Shown piece after piece: positions 33,501-42,161 of a stretch of DNA of 64,000 nucleotides; the first letter of the stretch is position 1; the number at the start of each line of letters is the position of its first letter. The stretch is from Tabrizicola sp. TH137. Its GTDB lineage: Bacteria > Pseudomonadota > Alphaproteobacteria > Rhodobacterales > Rhodobacteraceae. The stretch spans positions 248,001 through 312,000 of the forward strand of contig NZ_PKRQ01000005.1 of NCBI RefSeq assembly GCF_002855575.1, written 5' to 3'. The notes beneath the pieces were generated by a model, which searched no databases, was not told where the DNA came from, and saw nothing but the letters and a program-made list of their open reading frames with translations. The translations under genes were made by a program, and so were the position numbers.

Positions 33501-34640
33501 ATGGCCACCACCGCCCCCGAGGACATCCCCGAACCCGACCGCATCGAAGGCGCCCCCCATCCGCGCGAAACCGCCCGCCTTTTCGGCCATGAGGCCGCCG
33601 AGGCGACCTTCCTCTCCGCCTTCTCCTCCGGCCGCCTGCATCACGGCTGGCTCATCTCCGGCCCGCGCGGCGTCGGCAAGGCCACGCTCGCCTGGCGCAT
33701 CGCACGCTTCCTGCTCGATGCCCCCGCCGAGGACGGCGGCCTTTTCGGCGCGCCCGCCCCGCCCGAAACTCTCGACACGCCCGAGGACACCCCCCTCGCC
33801 CGCCGCCTCCGCGCCCTGTCGGAACCCCGGCTCTTCCTCCTCCGTCGCCCCTGGGATGACAAGAACAGCCGCCTGCGGCAGGAAATCACCGTCGAAGAGG
33901 CGCGCGCGCTCAAATCCTTCTTCTCCATGTCCGCCGCCGATGGCGGCCGCCGCGTGGCGATCATCGACGCCGCCGACGAGTTGAACACCTCCGCCGCCAA
34001 TGCCGTCCTGAAACTGCTCGAGGAACCGCCCGCCGGGGCAACCTTCTTCCTCGTCGCACATCAACCCCACCGCCTGCTGCCAACCATCCGCTCACGCTGC
34101 CGCGAATTGCGCCTCTCCGCGCTCGCCCCCGATGCGCTCGCCCAGGCCCTCACCGCCGCCGGGGGCGAGGTGGCCGAGGATCAGGCCCAGGCCTTGGCCG
34201 AACTCGCCGGCGGTTCGGTGGGAGAGGCCTTCCGCCTCACCAATCTCGACGGGCTGAAGCTCTACGCCCTGCTGATCGACCTCTTCGCCTCCCTCCCCCG
34301 CCTCGACCGCCCCCGCGCCCTCGCACTGGCCGAGCTTGGCGCAGGCCGGGGGGCCGAGGCGCAGTTCGACCTCATCCTCTCGCTGATCGACCTTTTCCTC
34401 ACCCGCCTCGCCCGCGCCGCCGCCACCCGCCAGCTTCCGCCCGAGGCCGCAAAGGGCGAATCCGCCCTCCTCACCCGCCTTGCCGACCACCCCGAGGCCG
34501 CCCGCCACTGGGCCGAAATCGCCCAATCGCTGGCCCAGCGCGCGCGCCGCGGCAAGGCGGTGAACCTTGACCCTGCCGCGCTTCTCATGGATATGGTTCT
34601 GACCCTTGAAAAGACGGCGGGAACGCTCGCCCAGAGGTGA
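33501..34640 (+). CDS. holB: DNA polymerase III subunit delta'
   Basis: This 379-residue clamp-loader subunit has a Walker A-like LISGPRGVGKATLAWRIA and the region RVAIIDAADELNTSAANAVL followed by KLLEEPPAGATFFLVAHQPH. The SRC arginine-finger motif is in TIRSRCRELRL, which in delta' contributes to ATP hydrolysis in the gamma/tau subunits. The protein is somewhat longer than the E. coli homologue, as is usual in alphaproteobacteria. It lies between tmk and tatD, the conserved order. Confidence 0.93.
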   Translation: MATTAPEDIPEPDRIEGAPHPRETARLFGHEAAEATFLSAFSSGRLHHGWLISGPRGVGKATLAWRIARFLLDAPAEDGGLFGAPAPPETLDTPEDTPLARRLRALSEPRLFLLRRPWDDKNSRLRQEITVEEARALKSFFSMSAADGGRRVAIIDAADELNTSAANAVLKLLEEPPAGATFFLVAHQPHRLLPTIRSRCRELRLSALAPDALAQALTAAGGEVAEDQAQALAELAGGSVGEAFRLTNLDGLKLYALLIDLFASLPRLDRPRALALAELGAGRGAEAQFDLILSLIDLFLTRLARAAATRQLPPEAAKGESALLTRLADHPEAARHWAEIAQSLAQRARRGKAVNLDPAALLMDMVLTLEKTAGTLAQR

Positions 34641-34646
34641 GCGTCC

Positions 34647-35471
34647 ATGACCTCCGATACCCCGCCCGAACTTCGGCCCGAACTCGTCGACAGCCACTGC
34701 CATCTCGACTTTCCCGATTTCGCGGAAGGCCTGCCCGACGTCATCGCCCGCGCCCGCGCCGCAGGCGTCACCCGCATGGTCACGATCTGCACAAGGCTGA
34801 AAAACGAACCCGCCGTCCGCGCCATCGCCGAGGCGCATGAGGGCGTCTTCTACGCCGCAGGCACCCACCCGATGAGCGCGGCCGAAGAACCACTCGTCAC
34901 CGTGGATCAGCTCATCGCCCTCGCCCGCCACCCGAAATTCGTGGGCATCGGCGAAACCGGCCTCGACTACCACTACACTGCCGACAGCGCCGAGGTGCAG
35001 AAGACCTCGCTCCGCCTCCACATACTCGCGGCGCAGGAAACGGGCCTTCCCCTCATCATCCACGCCCGCGCGGCGGATGACGACATGGCGGCGATCCTGA
35101 CCGAAGGCTTCCGCGAACGCCCCTATTCTTGCGTCATGCACTGCTTTTCCTCCGGGGCGGCGCTGGCCAGGGCCGCGCTCGACCTCGGCTTCTACCTCTC
35201 CATGTCCGGCATCGCGACCTTCCCCAAATCGCAGGACTTGCGCGACATCTTCGCCGCCGCCCCCGTGGACCGGATCCTTCTGGAAACCGACAGCCCCTAC
35301 CTCGCCCCGATCCCCCATCGCGGCAAAAGGAACGAACCCGCCTATACCGCCTTCACCGCCAGGACCGGGGCCGCGCTCTACGGCATGACCGAAGCCGAAT
35401 TCGCCGCCCAGACCACGGCGAATTTCGACCGCCTCTTCGCCCGCGCCGCGCGCAAGGCAAAGGCCGCCTGA
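34647..35471 (+). CDS. TatD family metal-dependent hydrolase
   Basis: This 274-residue TIM-barrel hydrolase has the metal ligands of the family: HxH in LVDSHCHLDF, Glu in GIGETGLDYHY, His in LIIHARAADDD, His in VMHCFSSG and Asp in LLETDSPYLAP. Members act as 3'-5' exonucleases or DNases. It follows holB by six bases and overlaps the MBL hydrolase start by one base, so it is in the tmk-holB operon. Which TatD/YcfH/YjjV subgroup it belongs to cannot be decided by eye. Confidence 0.94.
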   Translation: MTSDTPPELRPELVDSHCHLDFPDFAEGLPDVIARARAAGVTRMVTICTRLKNEPAVRAIAEAHEGVFYAAGTHPMSAAEEPLVTVDQLIALARHPKFVGIGETGLDYHYTADSAEVQKTSLRLHILAAQETGLPLIIHARAADDDMAAILTEGFRERPYSCVMHCFSSGAALARAALDLGFYLSMSGIATFPKSQDLRDIFAAAPVDRILLETDSPYLAPIPHRGKRNEPAYTAFTARTGAALYGMTEAEFAAQTTANFDRLFARAARKAKAA

Positions 35472-36283
35472 TGGCCACGCTGCGCTTCACCATTCTCGGC
35501 TGCGGCTCCTCCGGGGGCGTGCCCCGCCTCGGCCCGCCCGGCGGCGACTGGGGCGCCTGCGACCCGTTCAACCCGAAGAACCGCCGCCGCCGCTGCTCGC
35601 TTCTGGTGGAACGCGAAACGCCGGACGGTATCACCCGCGTCCTGATCGACACCACGCCCGACATGCGCGAGCAACTCCTCGACGCAGGCATCGGCACGCT
35701 GGATGCCGTGGTCTATACCCATTCCCATGCCGACCATGTCCATGGCCTGGATGACCTGCGCCAGATCGTCTTCAACCTGCGCCGCCGCCTGCCCGTCTGG
35801 GCCGATGGCCCCACGCAAGAGGCGCTGGTCTCCCGCTTCGGCTATGCCTTTGTCCAGCCCGCAGGCAGCCCCTACCCGCCCATCCTCGACCTCAACCTGA
35901 TCGAGGGCGACATCCATATCGCAGGCGCAGGCGGCACGCTCCGCTTCACCCCCTTCACCGCCCATCACGGCAGCATGGATGCGCTCGGCTTCCGCATCGG
36001 CCCGCTGGCCTATCTGCCCGATGCGGTGGACATCCCCGAGTCAAGCTGGCCCCATCTCGCCGGTCTCGACTGCTGGATCGTCGATGCGCTGCGCCGCAAG
36101 CCGCATCCGACCCATGCCCATCTGGCCCTGACGCTGGACTGGATCGCCCGCGCCCGCCCCACCCGCGCCGTGATCACCAACATGCATCACGACCTCGACT
36201 TCGCCGAGATGGAGGCGGAACTCCCGCCCCATATCCGCCCCGCCCATGACGGGATGGTCATCGAATACGGCAATCAGGCCTGA
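35471..36283 (+). CDS. MBL fold metallo-hydrolase (PhnP-like)
   Basis: This 270-residue metallo-beta-lactamase-fold protein starts RFTILGCGSSGGVPRLGPPG and has the zinc motif HSHADH (VVYTHSHADHVHGLDDL). Further His and Asp ligands appear in FTAHHGSMDALGFRIG and TNMHHDLDF. It resembles PhnP, a phosphodiesterase acting on cyclic ribosyl phosphates, but no phn genes are nearby and its placement after tatD is conserved in this group, so I leave it unnamed. TGATG overlap couples it to tatD. Confidence 0.9.
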   Translation: MATLRFTILGCGSSGGVPRLGPPGGDWGACDPFNPKNRRRRCSLLVERETPDGITRVLIDTTPDMREQLLDAGIGTLDAVVYTHSHADHVHGLDDLRQIVFNLRRRLPVWADGPTQEALVSRFGYAFVQPAGSPYPPILDLNLIEGDIHIAGAGGTLRFTPFTAHHGSMDALGFRIGPLAYLPDAVDIPESSWPHLAGLDCWIVDALRRKPHPTHAHLALTLDWIARARPTRAVITNMHHDLDFAEMEAELPPHIRPAHDGMVIEYGNQA

Positions 36284-36287
36284 GGCT

Positions 36288-37226
36288 GTGAACGCGCTTC
36301 TCGACGTCATCCTGCCCGTCTTTCTGGTGATCGGCTTCGGTTATGCCGCCGCCCGCGCCCGCCTCTTCGGGCCCGAGGCGGTGGATGCGCTGATGCGCTA
36401 TGCCCAGAACTTCGCCGCCCCCACACTCCTCTTCTCCTCCATCGCGCGGCTGGACCTTTCGGCCACCTATCAGCCCGGCCTCTTCCTCGCCTTCTACCTC
36501 GCCGCCTTCACCTCCTTCTTCACCGCCTTCGCCGCGGCGATCCTGGTCTTCCGCCGCCCGCTCACCGATGCCACCGCCATCGGCTTCGTGGCCCTCTTCT
36601 CCAATTCGCTCCTGCTCGGCGTGCCGATCACCGAACGCGCCTATGGGGCCGAGGCGCTGGCCGGCAACTTTGCCATCATCTCCATCCATTCACCCGTCTT
36701 CTACGGCTTCGGCATCGCGCTGATGGAATGGGCGCGAACGCGCGGACAGGGCCTGTCCGGCGCGGCGCTCACGCGACAGATCGTCAAGGCGATCTTCTCG
36801 CAACCCCTCGTCCTGGGCATCACCGCAGGCTTCGCCGTCAACCTCTCGGGCCTGCCCCTGCCCGATGTCGCCTGGTCGGCGGTGGGCCTTGTGGCCGGGA
36901 CAGCCATCCCCACGGCCCTCTTCGGCCTGGGCGGCGTTCTCCTGCGCTACCGGCCCGATGGCGACTTCCGCATCATCGCGATGCTCACCACCTGCTCGCT
37001 GGTGCTGCACCCGGCCCTGACCTATGGCTTGGGCCGCTTCGCCTTCGACCTCGACACGCCTGCCTTGCGCTCGGCCGTGATGACCGCCGCCATGGCCCCC
37101 GGCGTGAACGCCTATATCTTCGCCAATCTCTACGGCGTGGGCAAACGGGTCGCAGCCTCGACCGTTCTCATCGCCACCGCGCTGTCCATCGGCACCATCT
37201 GGCTCTGGCTTCAGATCCTGCCCTGA
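36288..37226 (+). CDS. AEC family transporter (auxin efflux carrier type permease)
   Basis: This is a polytopic protein of about 312 residues with ten predicted helices in two halves. It starts VNALLDVILPVFLVIGFGYA and has the broken-helix regions NSLLLGVPITERAYG and MAPGVNAYIFANLYG, typical of the AEC/bile-acid-like fold. A GTG at 36288, five bases after the MBL gene stop, is the likely start because the membrane domain begins there. Substrates in the family are often dicarboxylates or amino-acid derivatives; the substrate here is not determinable. Three hairpins follow its stop. Confidence 0.88.
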   Translation: MNALLDVILPVFLVIGFGYAAARARLFGPEAVDALMRYAQNFAAPTLLFSSIARLDLSATYQPGLFLAFYLAAFTSFFTAFAAAILVFRRPLTDATAIGFVALFSNSLLLGVPITERAYGAEALAGNFAIISIHSPVFYGFGIALMEWARTRGQGLSGAALTRQIVKAIFSQPLVLGITAGFAVNLSGLPLPDVAWSAVGLVAGTAIPTALFGLGGVLLRYRPDGDFRIIAMLTTCSLVLHPALTYGLGRFAFDLDTPALRSAVMTAAMAPGVNAYIFANLYGVGKRVAASTVLIATALSIGTIWLWLQILP

Positions 37227-37245
37227 CACGGCCGCACGCCGCGCC

Positions 37246-37347
37246 GGAAGAATTTTCATCCGAATATTCTTCCCACCCCCGAAAAATCTTCATCCGAAGA
37301 TTTTTCCGTCCCGGCCCCCCCGAAGAATCTTCACTGAAGATTTTTCG
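37246..37347. terminator. Three tandem GAAGATTTTTC-type hairpins between convergent genes
   Basis: Hairpin 1 is GGAAGAATTTTC-ATCC-GAATATTCTTCC (37246-37273), with one mismatch. Hairpin 2 is GAAAAATCTTC-ATCC-GAAGATTTTTC (37281-37306), perfect. Hairpin 3 is CGAAGAATCTTC-ACT-GAAGATTTTTCG (37321-37347), with one mismatch. Each has an A-rich side and a T-rich side, so each can act as a bidirectional intrinsic terminator. They separate the AEC gene from the convergent ABC operon. The near-identity of the three units also marks them as a dispersed or duplicated palindromic repeat. Confidence 0.75.
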
Positions 37348-37374
37348 CCCCGCCCCGGTGGCTCACCCGGCGGC

Positions 37375-38313
37375 TCAGTGCGGCGTCACGCCCCGCAGCC
37401 GCTCTGACCGCCGCCGCAGCAGTTCCACCGTTGCCAGCAGCGCGATGGAGATCACGACCAGGATCGTCGCCACCGCCAGAATGGCAGGCGAGATCGCCTC
37501 GCGGATGCCGTTCCACATCTGCCGCGGGATGGTCTGCTGATCCGGCCCCGCGATGAACAGCACCGCCACCACCTCGTCAAAGCTGGTCACGAAGGCAAAG
37601 AGCGCACCCGACACCACCCCCGGCAGGATGAGCGGCATGATCACCTTGAAGAAGGTCCGCGAGGGCGAGGCCCCAAGGCTCGCCGAGGCGCGGATCAGCG
37701 ACTGGTCGAACCCCGACAGCGTCGCCGTCACGGTGATGATGACGAAGGGGATGCCCAGCGTGGTATGGGCCAGGATCACGCCCAGATAGGTGCTCGTCAG
37801 CCGCCCGCATTCGAAGCCGAGGATCGAGCAGGGGTTGGAATAGAAGAAGAACAGCCCCGTCGCGATGATGATGATCGGCACGATCATCGGGCTGATCAGG
37901 ATCGCCATCACCACCCGGCGATAGGGCATTTCCGGCCGGCTCAGGCCCAGCGCCGCCAGCGTGCCCAGAACGGTGGCAAGGATCGTGGACCAGAAGCCCA
38001 CGATGATCGAATTCTTCGCCGCCCGCACCCAGGTGGAGTTTTCCCACATGTCGCGCCACCAGGCCCCGTCGCGCAGCGCATCCGGCGCCTGCATCCCCAG
38101 CGTCAAGAGCGCATCATACCAGCGCAGCGAATAGCCCACCGGATCGAAGGTCAGCATCGCCTCGGTGAAGGTGAAATAGGGCTCCGCATTGAAGGACAGC
38201 GGAATGACCACAAGGATGGGCGAAATCAGGAAGATGAAGATCGCCGTGCAGAGCACCAGATAGGTGTAATGCCAGATCCGCTCCAGGGGGCTTGCATAGA
38301 TGGGCAGGGCCAT
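37375..38313 (-). CDS. ABC transporter permease, PotC-like
   Basis: This 312-residue permease of the MetI/PotC class has six membrane helices. The coupling EAA motif lies in ASASLGASPSRTFFKVIMPL, ILPGVVSGALFAFVTSFDEV follows, and PQSF-like residues appear near the N-terminus. The insert between helices 1 and 2 (WYDALLTLGMQAPDALRDGA) is longer than in E. coli PotC. It is the last gene of a four-gene operon read leftwards: ATPase, binding protein, PotB-like, PotC-like. It is predicted to import a polyamine, opine or similar cation. Confidence 0.92.
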   Translation of the reverse strand: MALPIYASPLERIWHYTYLVLCTAIFIFLISPILVVIPLSFNAEPYFTFTEAMLTFDPVGYSLRWYDALLTLGMQAPDALRDGAWWRDMWENSTWVRAAKNSIIVGFWSTILATVLGTLAALGLSRPEMPYRRVVMAILISPMIVPIIIIATGLFFFYSNPCSILGFECGRLTSTYLGVILAHTTLGIPFVIITVTATLSGFDQSLIRASASLGASPSRTFFKVIMPLILPGVVSGALFAFVTSFDEVVAVLFIAGPDQQTIPRQMWNGIREAISPAILAVATILVVISIALLATVELLRRRSERLRGVTPH

Positions 38314-38326
38314 GATCCGCGCTCCC

Positions 38327-39595
38327 TCAGCCGAGTTTCAGGTTGTCGATGCCGATCAGCCGGTCATAGAGCCAGTAAAGGACCAGCACCCCCGCCAGCA
38401 GCATCGCCGACAGCGCCGCCGCCATCGACCAGTTGGAATTCTTCATGTGGAAGTCGATCAGGTTCGAGATGAGCTGACCATCCGCCCCCCCCACCAGCGC
38501 GGGCGTGATGAAATACCCGACGGCAAGGATGAAGACGAGCAGCGCCCCCGCCCCGATCCCCGGCAGGGTCTGCGGCAGGTAGATGCGCCGGAAGGTGGTC
38601 CAGCTTGTCGCCCCAAGGCTGCGGGCGGCGCGGGCATAGCTCGGCGGGATCACCCGCATCACCGAATAAAGCGGCAGGATCATGAAGGGCAGCAGCACAT
38701 GGGTCATCACGATGATCGTGCCGGTCTGGTTGTAGATCATCTTCAACCGCCCATCATCCCCGATGAACCCGAGCGCGATCAGCAGATCGTTGATCACCCC
38801 TTCGCCCTGCAACAGCACGATCCAGCTTGTCGTCCGCACCAGCAGCGACGTCCAGAAGGGCAGAAGCACCAGGATCATCAGAAGGTTCGCCTTCGCCATC
38901 GGCAGCGTGGCCAGCAGATGGGCAACCGGAAAGGCCAGCAGCAGGCAGATCAGCGTGATCAGCGCGGAAATCAGGAAGGTCTTCACGAAAAGATAGACAT
39001 AGATCCGCCCGTTCTCTTCCACTCGCCGGATGCTGCCATCCTCGGCGCGTTCCAGATCAAGGGCAGAGAGGTAGAAATCGGCCGTGAACTCGCTGGACGA
39101 GGACCGCATCGCCTGCCAGACGGCCGGATCGTCCCAGCGGTCGTCGATGGCAAGGAAGGCCTCCTTGTAGGGCGGCGCCAGATCATCGGCATTGCGCGCC
39201 GTCTTGGTGATCAGCGACCGGGTCTCCGGCAGGGTATAGTTCACCCGCGTCCCCGCCTCGCCCGCCGTCTTGTTCGCCTTCATCCCGCGGAAATCCTCGG
39301 CCAGCGCGGCATAGGCGGCCTCGTCGGGCTCGGTGCCCGGCGGATTGGCGGCGAACCAGGCCGATACCGCAGGGGCATTGGCCGAAAACCCGTCATGGTG
39401 AAAGGACCGGTCCAGCATCTGCCCGATCGGGATGATGAAGGTCAGCACGACAAAGGCCAGCAAGGGCAGGACCAGCAGAAAGGCCCGCCGCTTCGCCCGC
39501 GCCTGCGCCGCGGCCAGCGCGGCCTTCAGGGGGCGTCCGTCGGCGGTCGTCAGGGGCGCCATGCTCGGGGCGGCGGCAGCGGTCACATCGGCCAT
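38327..39595 (-). CDS. ABC transporter permease, PotB-like
   Basis: This is a 422-residue permease. The first helix (residues about 35-55) is followed by an unusually long periplasmic insert of about 150 residues (about 60-210), after which the five remaining helices carry the EAA loop (ARAARSLGATSWTTFRRIYL). The end reads LIGIDNLKLG. Long inserts of this kind are seen in PotB-like subunits of alphaproteobacterial polyamine/opine importers. It is 13 bases upstream of the PotC-like gene, and a GC-rich stem-loop separates it from the binding-protein gene. Confidence 0.92.
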   Translation of the reverse strand: MADVTAAAAPSMAPLTTADGRPLKAALAAAQARAKRRAFLLVLPLLAFVVLTFIIPIGQMLDRSFHHDGFSANAPAVSAWFAANPPGTEPDEAAYAALAEDFRGMKANKTAGEAGTRVNYTLPETRSLITKTARNADDLAPPYKEAFLAIDDRWDDPAVWQAMRSSSSEFTADFYLSALDLERAEDGSIRRVEENGRIYVYLFVKTFLISALITLICLLLAFPVAHLLATLPMAKANLLMILVLLPFWTSLLVRTTSWIVLLQGEGVINDLLIALGFIGDDGRLKMIYNQTGTIIVMTHVLLPFMILPLYSVMRVIPPSYARAARSLGATSWTTFRRIYLPQTLPGIGAGALLVFILAVGYFITPALVGGADGQLISNLIDFHMKNSNWSMAAALSAMLLAGVLVLYWLYDRLIGIDNLKLG

Positions 39596-39621
39596 GGGTC
39601 AGGTCCGTCGGGAAAGAGAAT

Positions 39622-39646
39622 GGGGGCGCGGATTGCCCGCGCCCCC
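39622..39646 (-). other. GC-rich stem-loop between binding protein and permease genes
   Basis: GGGGGCGCGG (39622-39631), five-base loop, CCGCGCCCCC (39637-39646) form a perfect 10-bp stem 12 bases past the binding-protein stop. There is no T-run, so it is more likely an mRNA-stabilising or partial-termination element that lets the binding protein be made in excess of the permeases. Confidence 0.5.
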
Positions 39647-39657
39647 CTGTCGTCAGA

Positions 39658-40731
39658 TCACTGCGCGAGCCAGGCGTTGAAGCGCTCGTTCAGTTCCGCG
39701 TTCCGGTCCACCCAGAACTCGGCCGAGGTTTCCAGCGCATTCGTCATGTTCTCGGGCGCGGTCGGCAGATGCGGCCCCATGACGGTCTTGCCGTCCTTGT
39801 AGATCAGTTCCTCGGCCAGCGCCGATTTCCGCGCCGGACCATAGGAGATATAGGTCGCCTGCGCGCGCAGACCTTCGGTCGAGGTGGCATAGGCGATGAA
39901 TTCCAGCGCCTTGTCCTTGTTCGGCGCGCCCTTCGGAATCGCATACATCTCGTTTTCGTAGATCTGGCCGTCCCAGACGATTTCGAACGGCTTGTTCTCG
40001 GCAATGGCGGCGTTGAAGATCCGGCCATTATAGGCGGTCGTCATCACCACCTCGCCATCTGCCAGAAGCTGCGGCGCCTGCGACCCGGCTTCCCACCAGA
40101 CGACTTCCGACTTGATGGTGTCGAGCTTCGCAAAGGCGCGGTCCACACCTTCCGGGGTGGAGAGAACGTCATAGACTTCGCCCACCGGCACGCCATCGGC
40201 GATCAGCGCGAATTCCAGAACGGCCTTCGCGCCCTTCTTCAGGCCGCGCTTGCCGGGGAACTTCTCCAGATCGAAGAAATCAGCGGCGGTCGTCGGCACC
40301 GTTCCCGTCAGTTTCGAGCTGTCATAGGCAAAGACGTTCGACCAGATATCGGTCGACACGCCGCATTCCGTCACGGCGCCCGCCAGGAAGTCGTCAGCCG
40401 CGGGCGTGCCATCGGCACCGGCAGGCAGCGAAGCGATGTCGATCGGCTCCAGCATGCCTTCGTCGCACAGACGGATCGCATCGGCATATTCCAGCGAGGC
40501 CACGTCGATGGTCACATTGCCCGCTTCGACCATGGCCTTGATCGGGGTCGCCGGGTTGTCGCTGTCCACCATCTTGGCGGCAAAGCCCGACGCGGCGGCC
40601 CAGGGCTTCACATGCGCTTCGGTCTGGGCTTCGCCATAGGCGCCGCCCCAGGACATCACCGTCAGTTCCTGCGCGCCTGCCGAAACGGCAAAGCCTGTCA
40701 GGGCGGTGGTGAGGATCAGGATTTTCTTCAT
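39658..40731 (-). CDS. Extracellular solute-binding protein, PotD-like
   Basis: This is a 357-residue periplasmic binding protein with a signal peptide (MKKILILTTALTGFAVSAGA, cut after AQ). The mature N-terminus ELTVMSWGGAYGEAQ is the spermidine/putrescine-binding (PotD/opine) hallmark, and further features are EVVWWEAGSQAPQLLADGEV and TTAYNGR. It delivers its ligand to the two permeases encoded downstream. The exact ligand, whether polyamine, mannopine or an amino-acid derivative, cannot be read from the motifs. It lies 73 bases downstream of the ATPase gene with a dyad in between. Confidence 0.92.
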   Translation of the reverse strand: MKKILILTTALTGFAVSAGAQELTVMSWGGAYGEAQTEAHVKPWAAASGFAAKMVDSDNPATPIKAMVEAGNVTIDVASLEYADAIRLCDEGMLEPIDIASLPAGADGTPAADDFLAGAVTECGVSTDIWSNVFAYDSSKLTGTVPTTAADFFDLEKFPGKRGLKKGAKAVLEFALIADGVPVGEVYDVLSTPEGVDRAFAKLDTIKSEVVWWEAGSQAPQLLADGEVVMTTAYNGRIFNAAIAENKPFEIVWDGQIYENEMYAIPKGAPNKDKALEFIAYATSTEGLRAQATYISYGPARKSALAEELIYKDGKTVMGPHLPTAPENMTNALETSAEFWVDRNAELNERFNAWLAQ

Positions 40732-40752
40732 CGTTGGTTAGCTCCCATGTTG

Positions 40753-40769
40753 AACAGAACTGCTCTGTT
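40753..40769. promoter_or_regulatory. AACAGA-N5-TCTGTT dyad between ATPase and binding-protein genes
   Basis: AACAGA (40753-40758) and TCTGTT (40764-40769) form a perfect dyad just upstream of the binding-protein start. It may be an operator or an internal promoter element; the sequence alone does not decide. Confidence 0.3.
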
Positions 40770-40804
40770 GTCATTGGCCCCGCCCCTGCGGACAGGGCAG
40801 TCTG

Positions 40805-41947
40805 TCAGACCGGGTCGAGCGCGCGCGCATCCTGCGGCGCCCAGCCGATCCTGATCTTCTCGCCGGGGGTCAGCACGCGCTGGCCCAGCGTGTTCCGGCT
40901 CTTGATGACGAAATCATCATGCCCCGCCACCTTCAGCACGGTGCGGAACAGGTCACCCATATAGATGACCTCGACCACCTCCGCCTCGATCAGATGCGCG
41001 TCGGGGGGCAGAAGGTCGGGCTTGAACTCCACCCGCTCGGGCCGGATCGACACCAGCGTCTTCTGTCCCTTGGACGACACGTTCACGGGCGTCGCGTCGA
41101 TTAACTCGCCGGTGGCCAGCCGCACCAGCGCCCGCCCGCCCTTGATCTCTTCCACCGTGCCTTCCAGCCGGTTGTTCTCGCCGATGAACTGCGCCACGAA
41201 ACTGTTGTCGGGCCGTTCATACAGGTCCGCCGGCGGCGCAAGCTGCTGGATGCGCCCATCGTTGAAGACGGCGATCCGGTCCGACATCGTCAGTGCCTCG
41301 CCTTGGTCATGGGTCACGTAAACCACGGTAATTCCAAGCGATTCATGCAGATGCTTGATCTCGAACTGCATATGTTCGCGCAACTGCTTGTCCAGCGCGC
41401 CAAGCGGTTCATCCATCAGCACGAGCTTGGGGTCAAAGACCAGCGCGCGTGCCAGCGCGATCCGCTGCTGCTGCCCGCCCGAAAGCTGCGCGGGGCGACG
41501 GTTGGCAAAGGCCCCCATCTGCACCATGTCCAGCGCGCGCTTGATCTTCGCCTCGCGCTCCGATTTGCCCATCCCCCGCACTTCCAGCGGAAAGGCAAGG
41601 TTCTCGCCCACCGTCATATGCGGGAACAGCGCGTAATTCTGGAACACCATCCCGATCCCGCGCTTGTGCGGCGGCACCTGGTTGATCGGGCGGCCATCCA
41701 GCAGGATCTCGCCATTCGTGGCGGTCTCGAACCCTGCCAGCATCATCAGGCAGGTCGTCTTGCCGCTGCCCGAAGGGCCAAGCATCGTCAGGAACTCGCC
41801 CTTGCCGATGGTCAGGTTCAAGTCTTTCACGACAAGCGAAACGCCATCGTAGCTTTTCTGAACATGGTCGAACACGACGAAGCCGTCGTTCTGGCGCGTG
41901 GCGGCCAATGGCATCTCCCCGGTCTTCTCGGCGGTTGTCCCGCTCAT
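40805..41947 (-). CDS. ABC transporter ATP-binding protein, PotA-like
   Basis: This is a 380-residue ATPase with Walker A LGPSGSGKTTCLMMLAG, Q-loop MVFQNYALFPHMTV, signature LSGGQQQRIALARAL, Walker B LVLMDEPLGALD and H-loop VVYVTHDQGEA, then a C-terminal TOBE domain from about residue 290 (LVSIRPERVEF). It is the first gene of the PotABCD-type operon. ATG at 41947 is the most upstream start that gives a sensible N-terminus; the Shine-Dalgarno is weak, and a start further in (at MPLAATRQN) is possible. Confidence 0.93.
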   Translation of the reverse strand: MSGTTAEKTGEMPLAATRQNDGFVVFDHVQKSYDGVSLVVKDLNLTIGKGEFLTMLGPSGSGKTTCLMMLAGFETATNGEILLDGRPINQVPPHKRGIGMVFQNYALFPHMTVGENLAFPLEVRGMGKSEREAKIKRALDMVQMGAFANRRPAQLSGGQQQRIALARALVFDPKLVLMDEPLGALDKQLREHMQFEIKHLHESLGITVVYVTHDQGEALTMSDRIAVFNDGRIQQLAPPADLYERPDNSFVAQFIGENNRLEGTVEEIKGGRALVRLATGELIDATPVNVSSKGQKTLVSIRPERVEFKPDLLPPDAHLIEAEVVEVIYMGDLFRTVLKVAGHDDFVIKSRNTLGQRVLTPGEKIRIGWAPQDARALDPV

Positions 41948-42161
41948 ATTCACATGACTAAAGCCAATGCGTCCCGGCATTGCAACCGGCTTGTCATGGA
42001 TCGGGGCTATCATCCGCGAATGCGGGAAAACAGGCCAGTTTGCGACCCATTCGCCATCCAATGCGGCAGTTTGAATGCGGGTGGCGGGAAAATCGCCTTC
42101 CGCCCCGCCTTGCCTGCCCCTTGCTCATGCCGCAGCGCGGCACGGGCCCGGACAAATTGCC

